Under the pieces are notes generated by a model. That model did no database searches and was not told the DNA's origin. It saw only the letters and a list, made by a program, of their open reading frames with translations. This document shows, one piece after another, positions 1-6,024 of a DNA stretch of 6,024 nt. Positions within the stretch are counted from its first letter, which is position 1; every line of letters starts with the position of its first letter. This stretch comes from Flavobacteriales bacterium UBA7382 (GTDB lineage Bacteria > Bacteroidota > Bacteroidia > Flavobacteriales_D > Sanyastnellaceae): NCBI GenBank assembly GCA_002469765.1, contig DKNS01000120.1, positions 1-6,024 on the forward strand. Reading direction: 5' to 3'. Position numbers and translations under genes: made by a program.

Positions 1-1853
1 ATGATTCCCCGAAGCGATTTCTTGGTGAGCAATTCATTGATGAATCCCGCCTCTTGAGGCACATGCTCGTTGAACATCACACGTCCGCATGTGGTCTCTA
101 CCATGGACGCCTCACCGTGGATGTCCACGTAGCGCATGGTGATGCTTGCGTGCAAATCGAGACGGCCCTCCTGGTGTGCGATGCGCACCTCCTCAGGAGA
201 GTAACACACCATGCCTTCTCCCTTCACAACGTGCTCCTTGGAACTGCTGCGCTCTTTGGTGATGTAATACAAGCCCAACACCATGTCCTGGGAAGGGACG
301 GCAATTGGCGCACCATTCGCGGGGTTCAGGATGTTGTGCGACCCAAGCATCAACAGCTGGGCCTCCAAAATGGCCGCGGAACCGAGGGGCAGGTGAACCG
401 CCATTTGGTCCCCGTCAAAGTCGGCGTTGAAAGCCGTGCAAGCCAAAGGGTGCAACTGAAGGGCCTTGCCTTCAATCAACTTGGGCTGGAAGGCCTGAAT
501 GCCGAGACGGTGAAGGGTTGGTGCACGGTTGAGGAGGACAGGGTGTCCCTTCATCACGTTTTCCAAAATGTCCCAAACCACAGGCTCCTTGGCGTCCACG
601 ATCTTCTTGGCGCTCTTCACGGTCTTCACAACGCCGCGCTCAATCATCTTGCGGATGATGAACGGCTTGTACAATTCAGCCGCCATGTTCTTGGGCATGC
701 CACATTCGTGGAGCTTCAAATCAGGCCCCACGACGATGACCGAACGCGCGGAGTAGTCCACACGCTTTCCCAACAGGTTCTGACGGAAACGACCCTGCTT
801 GCCCTTCAAGCTGTCGCTGAGGGACTTCAAAGGGCGGTTGCTCTCGGTCTTCACCGCGCTGGACTTGCGACTGTTGTCGAACAAACTGTCCACGGCTTCC
901 TGCAGCATGCGCTTCTCGTTGCGCAAAATCACTTCAGGAGCCTTGATCTCCACCAACCGCTTCAAGCGGTTGTTGCGGATGATCACGCGGCGGTACAAAT
1001 CATTCAAATCCGAAGTCGCAAAACGGCCGCCGTCGAGCGGCACCAAGGGGCGCAACTCTGGCGGAATCACTGGAACAACCTTCACCACCATCCACTCCGG
1101 AGAGTTTTCTATGCGGCTGTTGGCGTCGCGCAACGATTCCACAACCTGCAAGCGCTTGAGCTTTTCGCTCTTGCGTTGTTGGGATGTCTCCGTGTTCGCT
1201 TCGTGACGAAGTGAAAAGCTCAATTCGTCCAAATCCAAATTGGCGAGCAAGTCGTGCACAGCATCGGCACCCATCTTCGCCACAAACTTGTTGGGATCCT
1301 TGTCGTCGAGGTATTGGTTTTCCTTCGGCAACACATCCACGATGTCGAGGTACTCGTCCTCAGTGAGCAAAGTGTACGCGTCCTTCTTGTCTCCCTCAGG
1401 CACCTCTGCGATGCCCTGGTTGATGACCACGTAACGCTCGTAGTAGATGATTTGGTCCAGCTTCTTAGAAGGAATGCCGAGCAAATAACCAATCTTGTTG
1501 GGCAAGCTCTTGAAATACCAAATGTGCACCACGGGCACCACCAAATTGATGTGGCCCATGCGCTCACGGCGCACCTTCTTTTCAGTGACTTCCACACCGC
1601 AACGGTCGCACACAATGCCTTTGTAGCGAATGCGTTTGTACTTGCCACAGTGGCATTCGTAATCCTTGACAGGACCGAAAATTCGCTCACAGAACAAGCC
1701 ATCACGTTCAGGCTTGTAGGTGCGGTAGTTGATCGTCTCAGGCTTCAGCACCTCTCCGTGGGAAGCTTCCAGAATGCGTTCTGGAGAAGCCAAGGAGATG
1801 GTAATGGTGTTGAAGTCGCTGCTCAACTGCTGGGGGTTGTTTTGTTGGAACAT
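1..1853 (-). CDS. rpoC: DNA-directed RNA polymerase subunit beta', N-terminal 617 codons (3' end outside window)
   Basis: Beta' forms the second pincer (clamp) of RNA polymerase and holds the active-site magnesium. I followed the frame by hand from the ATG at 1853..1851 (MFQQNNPQQLSSDFNTITIS) to the window edge without a stop or shift. Features in order: LASPERI (21-27) and RTYKPERDGLFCERIFGP (44-61); zinc finger 1 with C67, C69, C82, C85; RRERMGHINL (95-104); lid region RPLVPLDGGRFATSDLNDLY (268-287); sigma-binding clamp helices at about 280-327; GKQGRFRQNLLGKRVDYSAR (351-370); RAPTLHRLGIQAF (443-455); NADFDGD (476-482) with metal ligands D478, D480, D482; and PSQDMVLGLYY (520-530). About 21 residues more than E. 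coli lie between the zinc finger and the clamp helices, in an acidic region around 150-190. The full family length is about 1400 aa, so trigger loop and bridge helix are outside the window. The start is supported by position (10 nt after rpoB) and by the family N-terminus. Confidence 0.98.
   Translation of the reverse strand, partial: MFQQNNPQQLSSDFNTITISLASPERILEASHGEVLKPETINYRTYKPERDGLFCERIFGPVKDYECHCGKYKRIRYKGIVCDRCGVEVTEKKVRRERMGHINLVVPVVHIWYFKSLPNKIGYLLGIPSKKLDQIIYYERYVVINQGIAEVPEGDKKDAYTLLTEDEYLDIVDVLPKENQYLDDKDPNKFVAKMGADAVHDLLANLDLDELSFSLRHEANTETSQQRKSEKLKRLQVVESLRDANSRIENSPEWMVVKVVPVIPPELRPLVPLDGGRFATSDLNDLYRRVIIRNNRLKRLVEIKAPEVILRNEKRMLQEAVDSLFDNSRKSSAVKTESNRPLKSLSDSLKGKQGRFRQNLLGKRVDYSARSVIVVGPDLKLHECGMPKNMAAELYKPFIIRKMIERGVVKTVKSAKKIVDAKEPVVWDILENVMKGHPVLLNRAPTLHRLGIQAFQPKLIEGKALQLHPLACTAFNADFDGDQMAVHLPLGSAAILEAQLLMLGSHNILNPANGAPIAVPSQDMVLGLYYITKERSSSKEHVVKGEGMVCYSPEEVRIAHQEGRLDLHASITMRYVDIHGEASMVETTCGRVMFNEHVPQEAGFINELLTKKSLRGI
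408..428 (-). other. rpoC: Active-site metal motif NADFDGD of beta' (residues 476-482)
   Basis: This is the near-invariant motif of multisubunit RNA polymerases. Its three aspartates (D478, D480, D482; E. coli D460, D462, D464) coordinate the catalytic Mg2+. All three are present and the flanking AF and QMAVHLPL are conventional, so the encoded subunit should be catalytically competent. Confidence 0.97.
1599..1655 (-). other. rpoC: Beta' zinc finger 1 (residues 67-85)
   Basis: Four cysteines arranged as CHC and, twelve residues on, CDRC (C67, C69, C82, C85) match E. coli C70, C72, C85, C88. This zinc-binding domain sits at the upstream edge of the DNA channel and is involved in stabilising the elongation complex and in terminator and antitermination responses. 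All ligands are present. Confidence 0.93.
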
Positions 1854-1863
1854 GGTTGAGGGA
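1854..1863 (-). other. rpoB-rpoC junction, 10 nt without a Shine-Dalgarno sequence
   Basis: The coding strand reads TGA TCCCTCAACC ATG: rpoB stop, ten bases, rpoC start. The spacer and the last codons of rpoB contain no purine-rich anti-16S match at the right distance. Initiation of rpoC therefore probably depends on coupling from ribosomes ending rpoB, or on the SD-independent initiation common in Bacteroidota. The tight spacing implies co-transcription and supports equal synthesis of beta and beta'. Confidence 0.8.
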
Positions 1864-4800
1864 TCAATCGAGTGAAACAGTCAAACCGAGGCCGCGCAAT
1901 TCGTGCATCAACACGTTGAACGACTCAGGGATGCCAGGCGTCGGCATCACATCGCCCTTCACGATGGACTCGTAAGCCCGTGCACGTCCTTGGACATCGT
2001 CGGACTTGACTGTGAGAATTTCTTGAAGGATGTTGGCCGCACCGAAGGCTTCCAAAGCCCACACCTCCATCTCACCGAAGCGCTGGCCACCAAATTGGGC
2101 CTTACCTCCGAGAGGCTGCTGGGTGATCAACGAGTATGGACCGATGCTCCGTGCGTGCATCTTGTCATCCACCATGTGGCTAAGCTTGATCATGTAGATC
2201 ACACCCACAGTGGCTGGTTGGTCGAAGCGCTCGCCCGTGCCACCGTCGTAGAGGTGGGTCACCCCGAACTCCGGAACTCCGGCTTCTTCAGTCAGCGCGC
2301 AGATTTCGCTAATGGGAGCACCGTCGAAAATGGGGGTTGCAAATTTGCGCCCCAACTTCTCACCGGCCCAGCCCAACACCGTTTCGTAGATCTGACCGAG
2401 GTTCATCCGCGAAGGGACACCCAACGGGTTCAACACGATGTCAACAGGGGTACCGTCTTCCAAGAATGGCATGTCCTCTGAGCGCACAATGCGGGCCACA
2501 ATGCCCTTGTTGCCGTGGCGTCCGGCCATCTTGTCACCCACCTTCAGCTTGCGCTTCTTGGCCACGTAGACCTTGGCAAGTTTGACAATGCCAGCCGGCA
2601 ATTCGTCACCCACAGTAACTTGGAACTTCTTCCGCTTGTACACGCCCAAGAGGTCGTTGTACTTGAGGTTGTAGTTGTGGATCAGGCGAGCCGCCAACGC
2701 ACTGTTGTTCGCGTCGCGAATCCAACCGTCGCCGTTGATGATCAAGAAGTCGAGGCTCGAGAGCACCTTCTGGGTGAATTTGACCCCTTTCTTGACCTGC
2801 TCTTCCTTGTAATAGTTGAAGACACCTTGGCTGACCTTGCCACCCACAATCTTCATCAACTTCTCCACGAGCAACTTCTTCAGCGCCGCTGCTTCCTTGT
2901 CAAAGTCCTTGTCAATCGATTCCAAGATGGCCTTGTCGCTCGCCTTGGACTTGCGGTCCTTCACAGCACGACTAAAGAGCTTCTTGTCGATCACCACACC
3001 CTGGCCTGAAGGAGGCATTTTCAAGGAAGCATCCTTGACGTCACCCGCCTTGTCTCCAAAGATGGCGCGCAAGAGCTTTTCTTCTGGGCTGGGGTCGGAT
3101 TCCCCTTTTGGGGTGATTTTTCCGATGAGGATGTCCCCTTCAGTCACTTCTGCGCCGATGCGAATCAACCCATGTTCGTCGAGGTCCTTGGTGGCTTCCT
3201 CGCTGACGTTGGGAATGTCATTGGTGAGCTCCTCCACACCGCGCTTGGTGTCGCGAACCTCCAATACGTACTCGTCGACGTGCAATGACGTGAAAACATC
3301 TTCACGGACGACACGCTCGGAGATCACAATCGCATCCTCAAAGTTGTAGCCCTGCCAAGGCATGAAGGCCACCTTCATATTTTGGCCAAGGGCAAGCTCT
3401 CCTTTTTGGGTGGAGTATCCTTCGACCAAAATTTGACCGTCGGTCACCTTTTCGCCTTTCGCCACCATCGGCTTAAGGTTCATGCAGGTTCCTTGGTTGG
3501 TCCGGGCGAATTTGGTGAGATTGTATACACGCAAGTCCGACTCAAACGAGACGAGCAAGTCGTTGTCGTCCATGTCGTGACGCACGCGGATTTCGTTTGC
3601 GTCCACATACTCAACCACACCGTTGCGCTCCGAACGCAACAGAACACGTGAGTCGCGCGCCACTGGTGCCTCGACACCGGTGCCCACGATGGGTGAGTTG
3701 GGCCGCATCAAAGGCACAGCCTGACGCATCATGTTCGAGCCCATCAAAGCACGGTTCGCGTCGTCGTGCTCCAAGAAAGGAATCAACGAAGCCGCAATGG
3801 ACGCAATCTGATTTGGGGCCACGTCCATGTACTGAAGCTCTTCTGGCTTCACAATTGGAAAGTCACCCTCCAAACGAGCCTTCACGGCTTCGTTCTCAAA
3901 CGCCCCGTCACTTTTGATCGGTGCGTTGGCCTGGGCAATCAAAGCACTGTCCTCTTCTTCGGCGGACAGGTATACGATGCCTTCCTCGTTGGTGGCAGCC
4001 TTTCCAGACTCCACCTTTCGGTAAGGGGTTTCAATGAAACCCAAACGGTTCACCTTGGCGTACACGCACAGGCTGGAGATCAACCCAATGTTGGGGCCTT
4101 CAGGCGTCTCAATCGTGCAAAGACGACCGTAGTGAGTGTAGTGCACGTCACGGACCTCAAATCCCGCGCGTTCGCGGCTCAAACCGCCTGGACCCAACGC
4201 GGAAATGCGACGTTTGTGCGTCACCTCGCTCAGTGGGTTGGTTTGGTCCATGAACTGAGACAGCTGGTTCGTTCCGAAAAAGCTGTTGATCACGGAGCTC
4301 AACGTCTTGGCATTGATCAAGTCAGTTGGCGTGAAAACCTCATTGTCACGAACGTTCATGCGCTCGCGGATGGTCCGAGCCATCCGGGCCAGACCCACAC
4401 CAAACTGAGAATACAACTGCTCACCCACTGTCCGGATGCGACGGTTGCTGAGGTGGTCGATGTCGTCCACATCGGTGTTGCTGTTCACCAGGTCCAACAA
4501 GGTCTTGATGATGCGAATGATGTCGTCCTTCGTCAAGGTGCGTGCCTCTTCGCCTTCAATGCCCAACTTGCGGTTGATGCGGAAACGTCCCACTTCACCC
4601 AGATCGTAGCGCTGCTCGGAGAAGAACAACTTGTCAATCACCCCACGGGCGGTTTCCAAATCTGGTGGTTCGGCATTCCGAAGCTGACGGTAGATATATT
4701 CCACCGCTTCCTTTTCAGAGTTGGAACTGTCTTTGTGGAGCGTGTTGTAGATGATGGCGAAGTCGCCCTGGTTCACTCCCTCTTTGTGGAGGATGATGGT

Positions 4801-5682
4801 CTTTGACCCCGAATCCAAAATCTGCTCAATGTGCTCCTTCTCGAGGATGGTCTCACGCTCGAGGATGACCTCGGTGCGCTCAATGGACACCACTTCACCG
4901 GTGTCCTCCTCCACAAAGTCTTCCACCCAAGTCTTCAACACGCGAGCCGCCAATGGCCGGCCGAGCACGCGTTTCAAACCGGTTTTGGTCACCTTCACCT
5001 CGTCGGCCAAGTTGAAAATGCCCAAGATGTCACGGTCTGTCTCGTATCCGATGCTGCGAAGCAAGGTGGTCACAGGCAACTTCTTCTTCCGGTCGATGTA
5101 CGCGTACATCACACCGTTGATGTCCGTGGCGAATTCAATCCAAGACCCTTTGAATGGAATGATTCGAGCTGAGTGCAGCTTGGTGCCATTGGCGTGGCGG
5201 CTTTGGCCAAAGAACACACCCGGCGAGCGGTGAAGCTGGTTCACGATGACACGCTCAGCGCCATTCACCACAAAAGAACCTTGCGGGGTCATGTACGGAA
5301 TGGTTCCGAGGTACACATCCTGCACGATTGTCTCGAAGTCCTCGTGTTCAGGATCTGTGCAGTACAACTTCAACTTGGCCTTCAGCGGGACACTGTAGGT
5401 CAAACCCCGCTCCAAACATTCTTGAATGCTGTAGCGGGGGGGGTCGATGAAGTAGTCAAGGAACTCGAGCACGAATTGATTGCGGGTGTCGGTGATGGGG
5501 AAATTCTCACTGAACACCTTGAACAGTCCCTCCGTCATCCGGTTTTCCGGATTCGTTTCCAATTGGAAAAATTCCTGAAAGGAACGGAGCTGAATGTCCA
5601 AGAAATCAGGGTGCTCGAGGGGAAGAGCCACGCTGCCAAAATTGGTGCGCAAGGGGTTGGAGTTGGGGTTGGCCAGGGTCAT
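1864..5682 (-). CDS. rpoB: DNA-directed RNA polymerase subunit beta (complete, 1272 aa)
   Basis: The beta subunit of the core enzyme (alpha2 beta beta' omega) forms one pincer and part of the catalytic centre and carries the rifampicin pocket. Seen here: N-terminal RTNFGS and the protrusion; RSPGVFF (152-158); LFFSEQRYDLGEVGR (352-366); the rifampicin segment (470-496) and GPGGLSRERAGFEVRDVH (497-514); ETPEGPNIGL (525-534); GYNFEDAIVISERV with E782/D783; the flap, EEKLLRAIFG (867-876); GDKMAGRHGNKG (1049-1060) with catalytic-region lysines K1043 and K1051 (E. coli K1065, K1073); H1176 (E. coli H1237); and the C-terminal clamp part QPLGGKAQFGGQRFGEMEVW (1189-1208). Residues about 226-330 and 900-1022 occupy the places of the variable inserts betai4 and betai9 and differ strongly from E. 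coli, which has 1342 aa. The ATG start is fixed by an in-frame TAA only 12 nt upstream. The gene ends TGA, 10 nt before rpoC. No frameshift or missing key residue was found; position 523 is Thr where E. coli has Pro. Confidence 0.99.
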   Translation of the reverse strand: MTLANPNSNPLRTNFGSVALPLEHPDFLDIQLRSFQEFFQLETNPENRMTEGLFKVFSENFPITDTRNQFVLEFLDYFIDPPRYSIQECLERGLTYSVPLKAKLKLYCTDPEHEDFETIVQDVYLGTIPYMTPQGSFVVNGAERVIVNQLHRSPGVFFGQSRHANGTKLHSARIIPFKGSWIEFATDINGVMYAYIDRKKKLPVTTLLRSIGYETDRDILGIFNLADEVKVTKTGLKRVLGRPLAARVLKTWVEDFVEEDTGEVVSIERTEVILERETILEKEHIEQILDSGSKTIILHKEGVNQGDFAIIYNTLHKDSSNSEKEAVEYIYRQLRNAEPPDLETARGVIDKLFFSEQRYDLGEVGRFRINRKLGIEGEEARTLTKDDIIRIIKTLLDLVNSNTDVDDIDHLSNRRIRTVGEQLYSQFGVGLARMARTIRERMNVRDNEVFTPTDLINAKTLSSVINSFFGTNQLSQFMDQTNPLSEVTHKRRISALGPGGLSRERAGFEVRDVHYTHYGRLCTIETPEGPNIGLISSLCVYAKVNRLGFIETPYRKVESGKAATNEEGIVYLSAEEEDSALIAQANAPIKSDGAFENEAVKARLEGDFPIVKPEELQYMDVAPNQIASIAASLIPFLEHDDANRALMGSNMMRQAVPLMRPNSPIVGTGVEAPVARDSRVLLRSERNGVVEYVDANEIRVRHDMDDNDLLVSFESDLRVYNLTKFARTNQGTCMNLKPMVAKGEKVTDGQILVEGYSTQKGELALGQNMKVAFMPWQGYNFEDAIVISERVVREDVFTSLHVDEYVLEVRDTKRGVEELTNDIPNVSEEATKDLDEHGLIRIGAEVTEGDILIGKITPKGESDPSPEEKLLRAIFGDKAGDVKDASLKMPPSGQGVVIDKKLFSRAVKDRKSKASDKAILESIDKDFDKEAAALKKLLVEKLMKIVGGKVSQGVFNYYKEEQVKKGVKFTQKVLSSLDFLIINGDGWIRDANNSALAARLIHNYNLKYNDLLGVYKRKKFQVTVGDELPAGIVKLAKVYVAKKRKLKVGDKMAGRHGNKGIVARIVRSEDMPFLEDGTPVDIVLNPLGVPSRMNLGQIYETVLGWAGEKLGRKFATPIFDGAPISEICALTEEAGVPEFGVTHLYDGGTGERFDQPATVGVIYMIKLSHMVDDKMHARSIGPYSLITQQPLGGKAQFGGQRFGEMEVWALEAFGAANILQEILTVKSDDVQGRARAYESIVKGDVMPTPGIPESFNVLMHELRGLGLTVSLD
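2617..2985 (-). other. rpoB: Lineage-specific insert region of beta (residues about 900-1022, betai9 position)
   Basis: Between GQGVVIDKKLF and the conserved GDELPAGIVKLAKVYVAKKR, beta carries a charged, Lys/Glu-rich and probably largely helical stretch (SKASDKAILESIDKDFDKEA, then ALKKLLVEKLMKIVGG, then a part with SQGVFNYYKEEQVKKGVKFT and NGDGWIRDANNSALAARL). It sits where E. coli has the betai9/SI2 insert, but I see little sequence similarity to it. E. coli SI2 is dispensable for catalysis in vitro. The function here is unknown, and the boundaries are approximate, placed by the flanking conserved motifs. Confidence 0.6.
4195..4275 (-). other. rpoB: Rifampicin-resistance-determining region of beta (residues 470-496)
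   Basis: This segment lines the rifampicin pocket beside the path of the nascent RNA. It reads QLSQFMDQTNPLSEVTHKRR and then ISAL, so the main resistance positions carry the susceptible residues: Q476, D479, H489, R492, S494 and L496 correspond to E. coli Q513, D516, H526, R529, S531 and L533 (offset 37). T481 replaces E. coli N518; I believe this is common in Bacteroidota but could not check. From these residues alone the enzyme would be expected to bind rifampicin. Permeability or modifying enzymes elsewhere could change the phenotype. Confidence 0.9.
5436..5443 (-). repeat. C8 homopolymer tract within rpoB codons 80-83
   Basis: Codons Asp80-Pro81-Pro82-Arg83 read GAC CCC CCC CGC, giving eight consecutive C on the coding strand (eight G on the plus strand). 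The reading frame through it is correct: the protein continues as DPPRYSIQECLERGL, a conserved beta sequence, so the length shown is the functional one. Such tracts are prone to replication slippage and to indel errors in some sequencing methods. Confidence 0.9.
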
Positions 5683-5694
5683 GGTCGTTTGGTC

Positions 5695-5742
5695 TTATGA
5701 AAGGTCAAACAGAGTGTGAAGGTTAAAAGTTGAAAGTCGCAT
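5695..5742 (-). other. 15-codon open frame in the rpoB leader (speculative)
   Basis: After the hairpin, an ATG at 5742..5740 opens a frame reading MRLSTFNLHTLFDLS that stops at TAA 5697..5695, twelve bases before the rpoB ATG and in the same reading frame as rpoB. It could be a leader peptide coupling translation into rpoB, or simply chance, since a frame this short is expected often in 75 nt of sequence. It has no Shine-Dalgarno-like sequence and no run of a single amino acid typical of amino-acid attenuators. Its one firm use is that its stop codon rules out an N-terminal extension of RpoB. Confidence 0.12.
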
Positions 5743-5756
5743 GAAACGAAACTTCC

Positions 5757-5797
5757 AAAAAGCAGACAAGGGCGGAGACCTTCTCCCCGCCCGTGCC
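5757..5797 (-). terminator. Intrinsic terminator-like hairpin between rplL and rpoB, probable attenuator
   Basis: On the minus strand GGGCGGGGA (5792-5784), loop GAAGG, then TCTCCGCCC (5778-5770) form a 9-bp stem with one G-T wobble. The stem extends outward through GGCAC (5797-5793) and TTGTC (5769-5765) with one C-T mismatch and one more wobble, giving about 14 positions. It is followed by TGC and then TTTTT (5761-5757). This is the layout of a rho-independent terminator, but the U-run is short and set back by three bases, so partial read-through is likely. In E. coli the same junction carries a partial terminator (and an RNase III processing site) that lowers rpoBC expression relative to the ribosomal protein genes. 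Since no promoter for rpoB is obvious downstream, attenuation rather than full termination is my inference. A pure RNA-processing or 3'-end-stabilising role is the alternative. Confidence 0.65.
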
Positions 5798-5817
5798 TTT
5801 AAAACTCGGGGTTGTGC

Positions 5818-6024
5818 TTACTTAAGCTCAACCTCAGCGCCTGCTTCCTCGAGTTGGGTCTTCAAGGCTTCCGCCTCGTCCTTTGGAATGCCCTCCTTGA
5901 TTGGAGAAGGTGCGCCGTCAACGATTTCCTTGGCTTCCTTCAAACCAAGTCCTGTGAGCTCTTTCACGAGCTTCACCACCGCGAGCTTGGAGCCGCCAGC
6001 GGCCTTCAAGATCACGTCAAACTC
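5818..6024 (-). CDS. rplL: 50S ribosomal protein L7/L12, C-terminal 68 residues (5' end outside window)
   Basis: L7/L12 is the multi-copy stalk protein of the large ribosomal subunit; its C-terminal domain contacts elongation and other GTPase factors. The visible 68 codons end in TAA at 5820..5818 and begin in frame at the window edge with EFDVILKAAGGSKLAVVKLV, followed by TGLGLKEAKEIVDGAP and the ending EEAGAEVELK. This closely matches the E. coli C-terminal domain, including the helix with the GLGLKEAK motif that forms the factor-binding face. The family is usually about 120-130 aa, so the N-terminal dimerisation domain and hinge lie beyond 6024. The GTG at 6015..6013 is an internal valine codon, not a start. 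The gene lies 135 nt upstream of rpoB on the same strand, the standard order of the rplKAJL-rpoBC region. The frame is intact and the residues look ordinary. Confidence 0.97.
   Translation of the reverse strand, partial: EFDVILKAAGGSKLAVVKLVKELTGLGLKEAKEIVDGAPSPIKEGIPKDEAEALKTQLEEAGAEVELK

Larger units (their letters stand above)
5683..5817 (-). other. rplL-rpoB intergenic spacer (135 nt)
   Basis: This spacer separates the L7/L12 stop codon from the beta start codon. Read on the minus strand it has three parts: about 20 nt after the rplL stop, a GC-rich hairpin with a short T-run (5757-5797), and an AT-rich pyrimidine-biased leader of about 75 nt before rpoB. I looked for a Bacteroidota-type promoter (TTTG near -33 with TAnnTTTG near -7) in the leader and found only a poor partial match (TAACCTTC around 5720-5730). 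I therefore do not claim a separate rpoB promoter. No Shine-Dalgarno-like purine block precedes the rpoB ATG; the nearest bases read AAGACCAAACGACC. Confidence 0.8.

Noticed and set aside
54..1214. 386-codon open frame on the plus strand, opposite rpoC.
   Set aside because: It lies exactly in register with rpoC codons on the opposite strand, so it stays open simply because rpoC here hardly uses TTA, CTA or TCA codons. The translation is His/Val/Leu-rich with no recognisable domain, while the opposing frame is unmistakably beta'.
1220..1705. 161-codon minus-strand frame within rpoC.
   Set aside because: It is an alternative frame of rpoC. The true beta' frame runs through the whole region with the zinc finger and conserved motifs, and this product is a low-complexity Ser/Thr/Arg-rich translation.
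2265..2283. Short tandem GAACTCCG GAACTCCG on the plus strand.
   Set aside because: Two 8-bp units inside rpoB encode the conserved GVPEFGV stretch. There is no further repetition or sign of an element.
3102..3121. CCCC TTTT GGGG followed by TGATTTTT on the plus strand, resembling a small terminator.
   Set aside because: The stem is only 4 bp, it lies inside rpoB, and no plus-strand gene precedes it. The bases encode the conserved KITPKGESD segment of beta.
3766..4806. 346-codon open frame on the plus strand, opposite rpoB.
   Set aside because: It has the same cause: it is in codon register with rpoB and is the mirror of a gene avoiding TTA, CTA and TCA. The other long plus-strand frames at 1254-1859, 1903-2481, 2515-3009 and 5173-5700 share this register and are likewise shadows.
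5705..5757. Possible Bacteroidota promoter (TAACCTTC with an upstream TTTC) in the rpoB leader.
   Set aside because: It matches TAnnTTTG only partly and lacks a TTTG at the proper -33 distance, so the signal is no better than expected by chance in an AT-rich leader.
1..6024. Search for a novel defence, mobile or biosynthetic system.
   Set aside because: All but about 145 nt of the window is accounted for by rplL, rpoB and rpoC, each intact where visible. No extra gene, insertion sequence, repeat array or RNA gene is supported.

Overview
The window holds a piece of the core transcription/translation locus of a bacterium, read entirely on the minus strand. In transcription order it contains the 3' end of rplL (ribosomal protein L7/L12), the complete rpoB (RNA polymerase beta, 1272 aa) and the first 617 codons of rpoC (beta'). 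The conserved order rplL-rpoB-rpoC, and near-identity to textbook motifs (the rifampicin-pocket segment, the beta catalytic lysines, the NADFDGD metal site of beta', the first beta' zinc finger), make these assignments very secure.

The source is most likely a member of Bacteroidota, possibly the Flavobacteriales side. This is inferred from the beta length (about 1270 aa, shorter than the 1342 aa of E. coli), from the lineage-style sequences in the two variable insert regions of beta, and from the absence of Shine-Dalgarno-like sequence before both visible start codons, which is common in that phylum. Base composition looks a little over half G+C by eye, rather high for that phylum. Genus cannot be called from this.

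Layout from high to low coordinates: 5818-6024 is the L7/L12 C-terminal domain, with the gene's 5' end outside the window. 5683-5817 is a 135-nt spacer carrying a strong GC hairpin with a short U-run, in the place where the E. coli operon has a partial attenuator, plus a 15-codon open frame that ends just before rpoB. 1864-5682 is rpoB. 1854-1863 is a 10-nt spacer. 1-1853 is rpoC, running off the low-coordinate edge.

The genes work together in gene expression. L7/L12 forms the ribosomal stalk that recruits translation factors, while beta and beta' form the two pincers and the active centre of RNA polymerase. The rplL-rpoB hairpin is a plausible device for making much more L7/L12 than polymerase. 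No mobile element, CRISPR array, tRNA/rRNA gene or defence system is visible. I found no undescribed system; the observations worth a second look are the attenuator-like hairpin, the small leader frame, a C8 homopolymer inside rpoB, and one unusual residue beside the rifampicin pocket.
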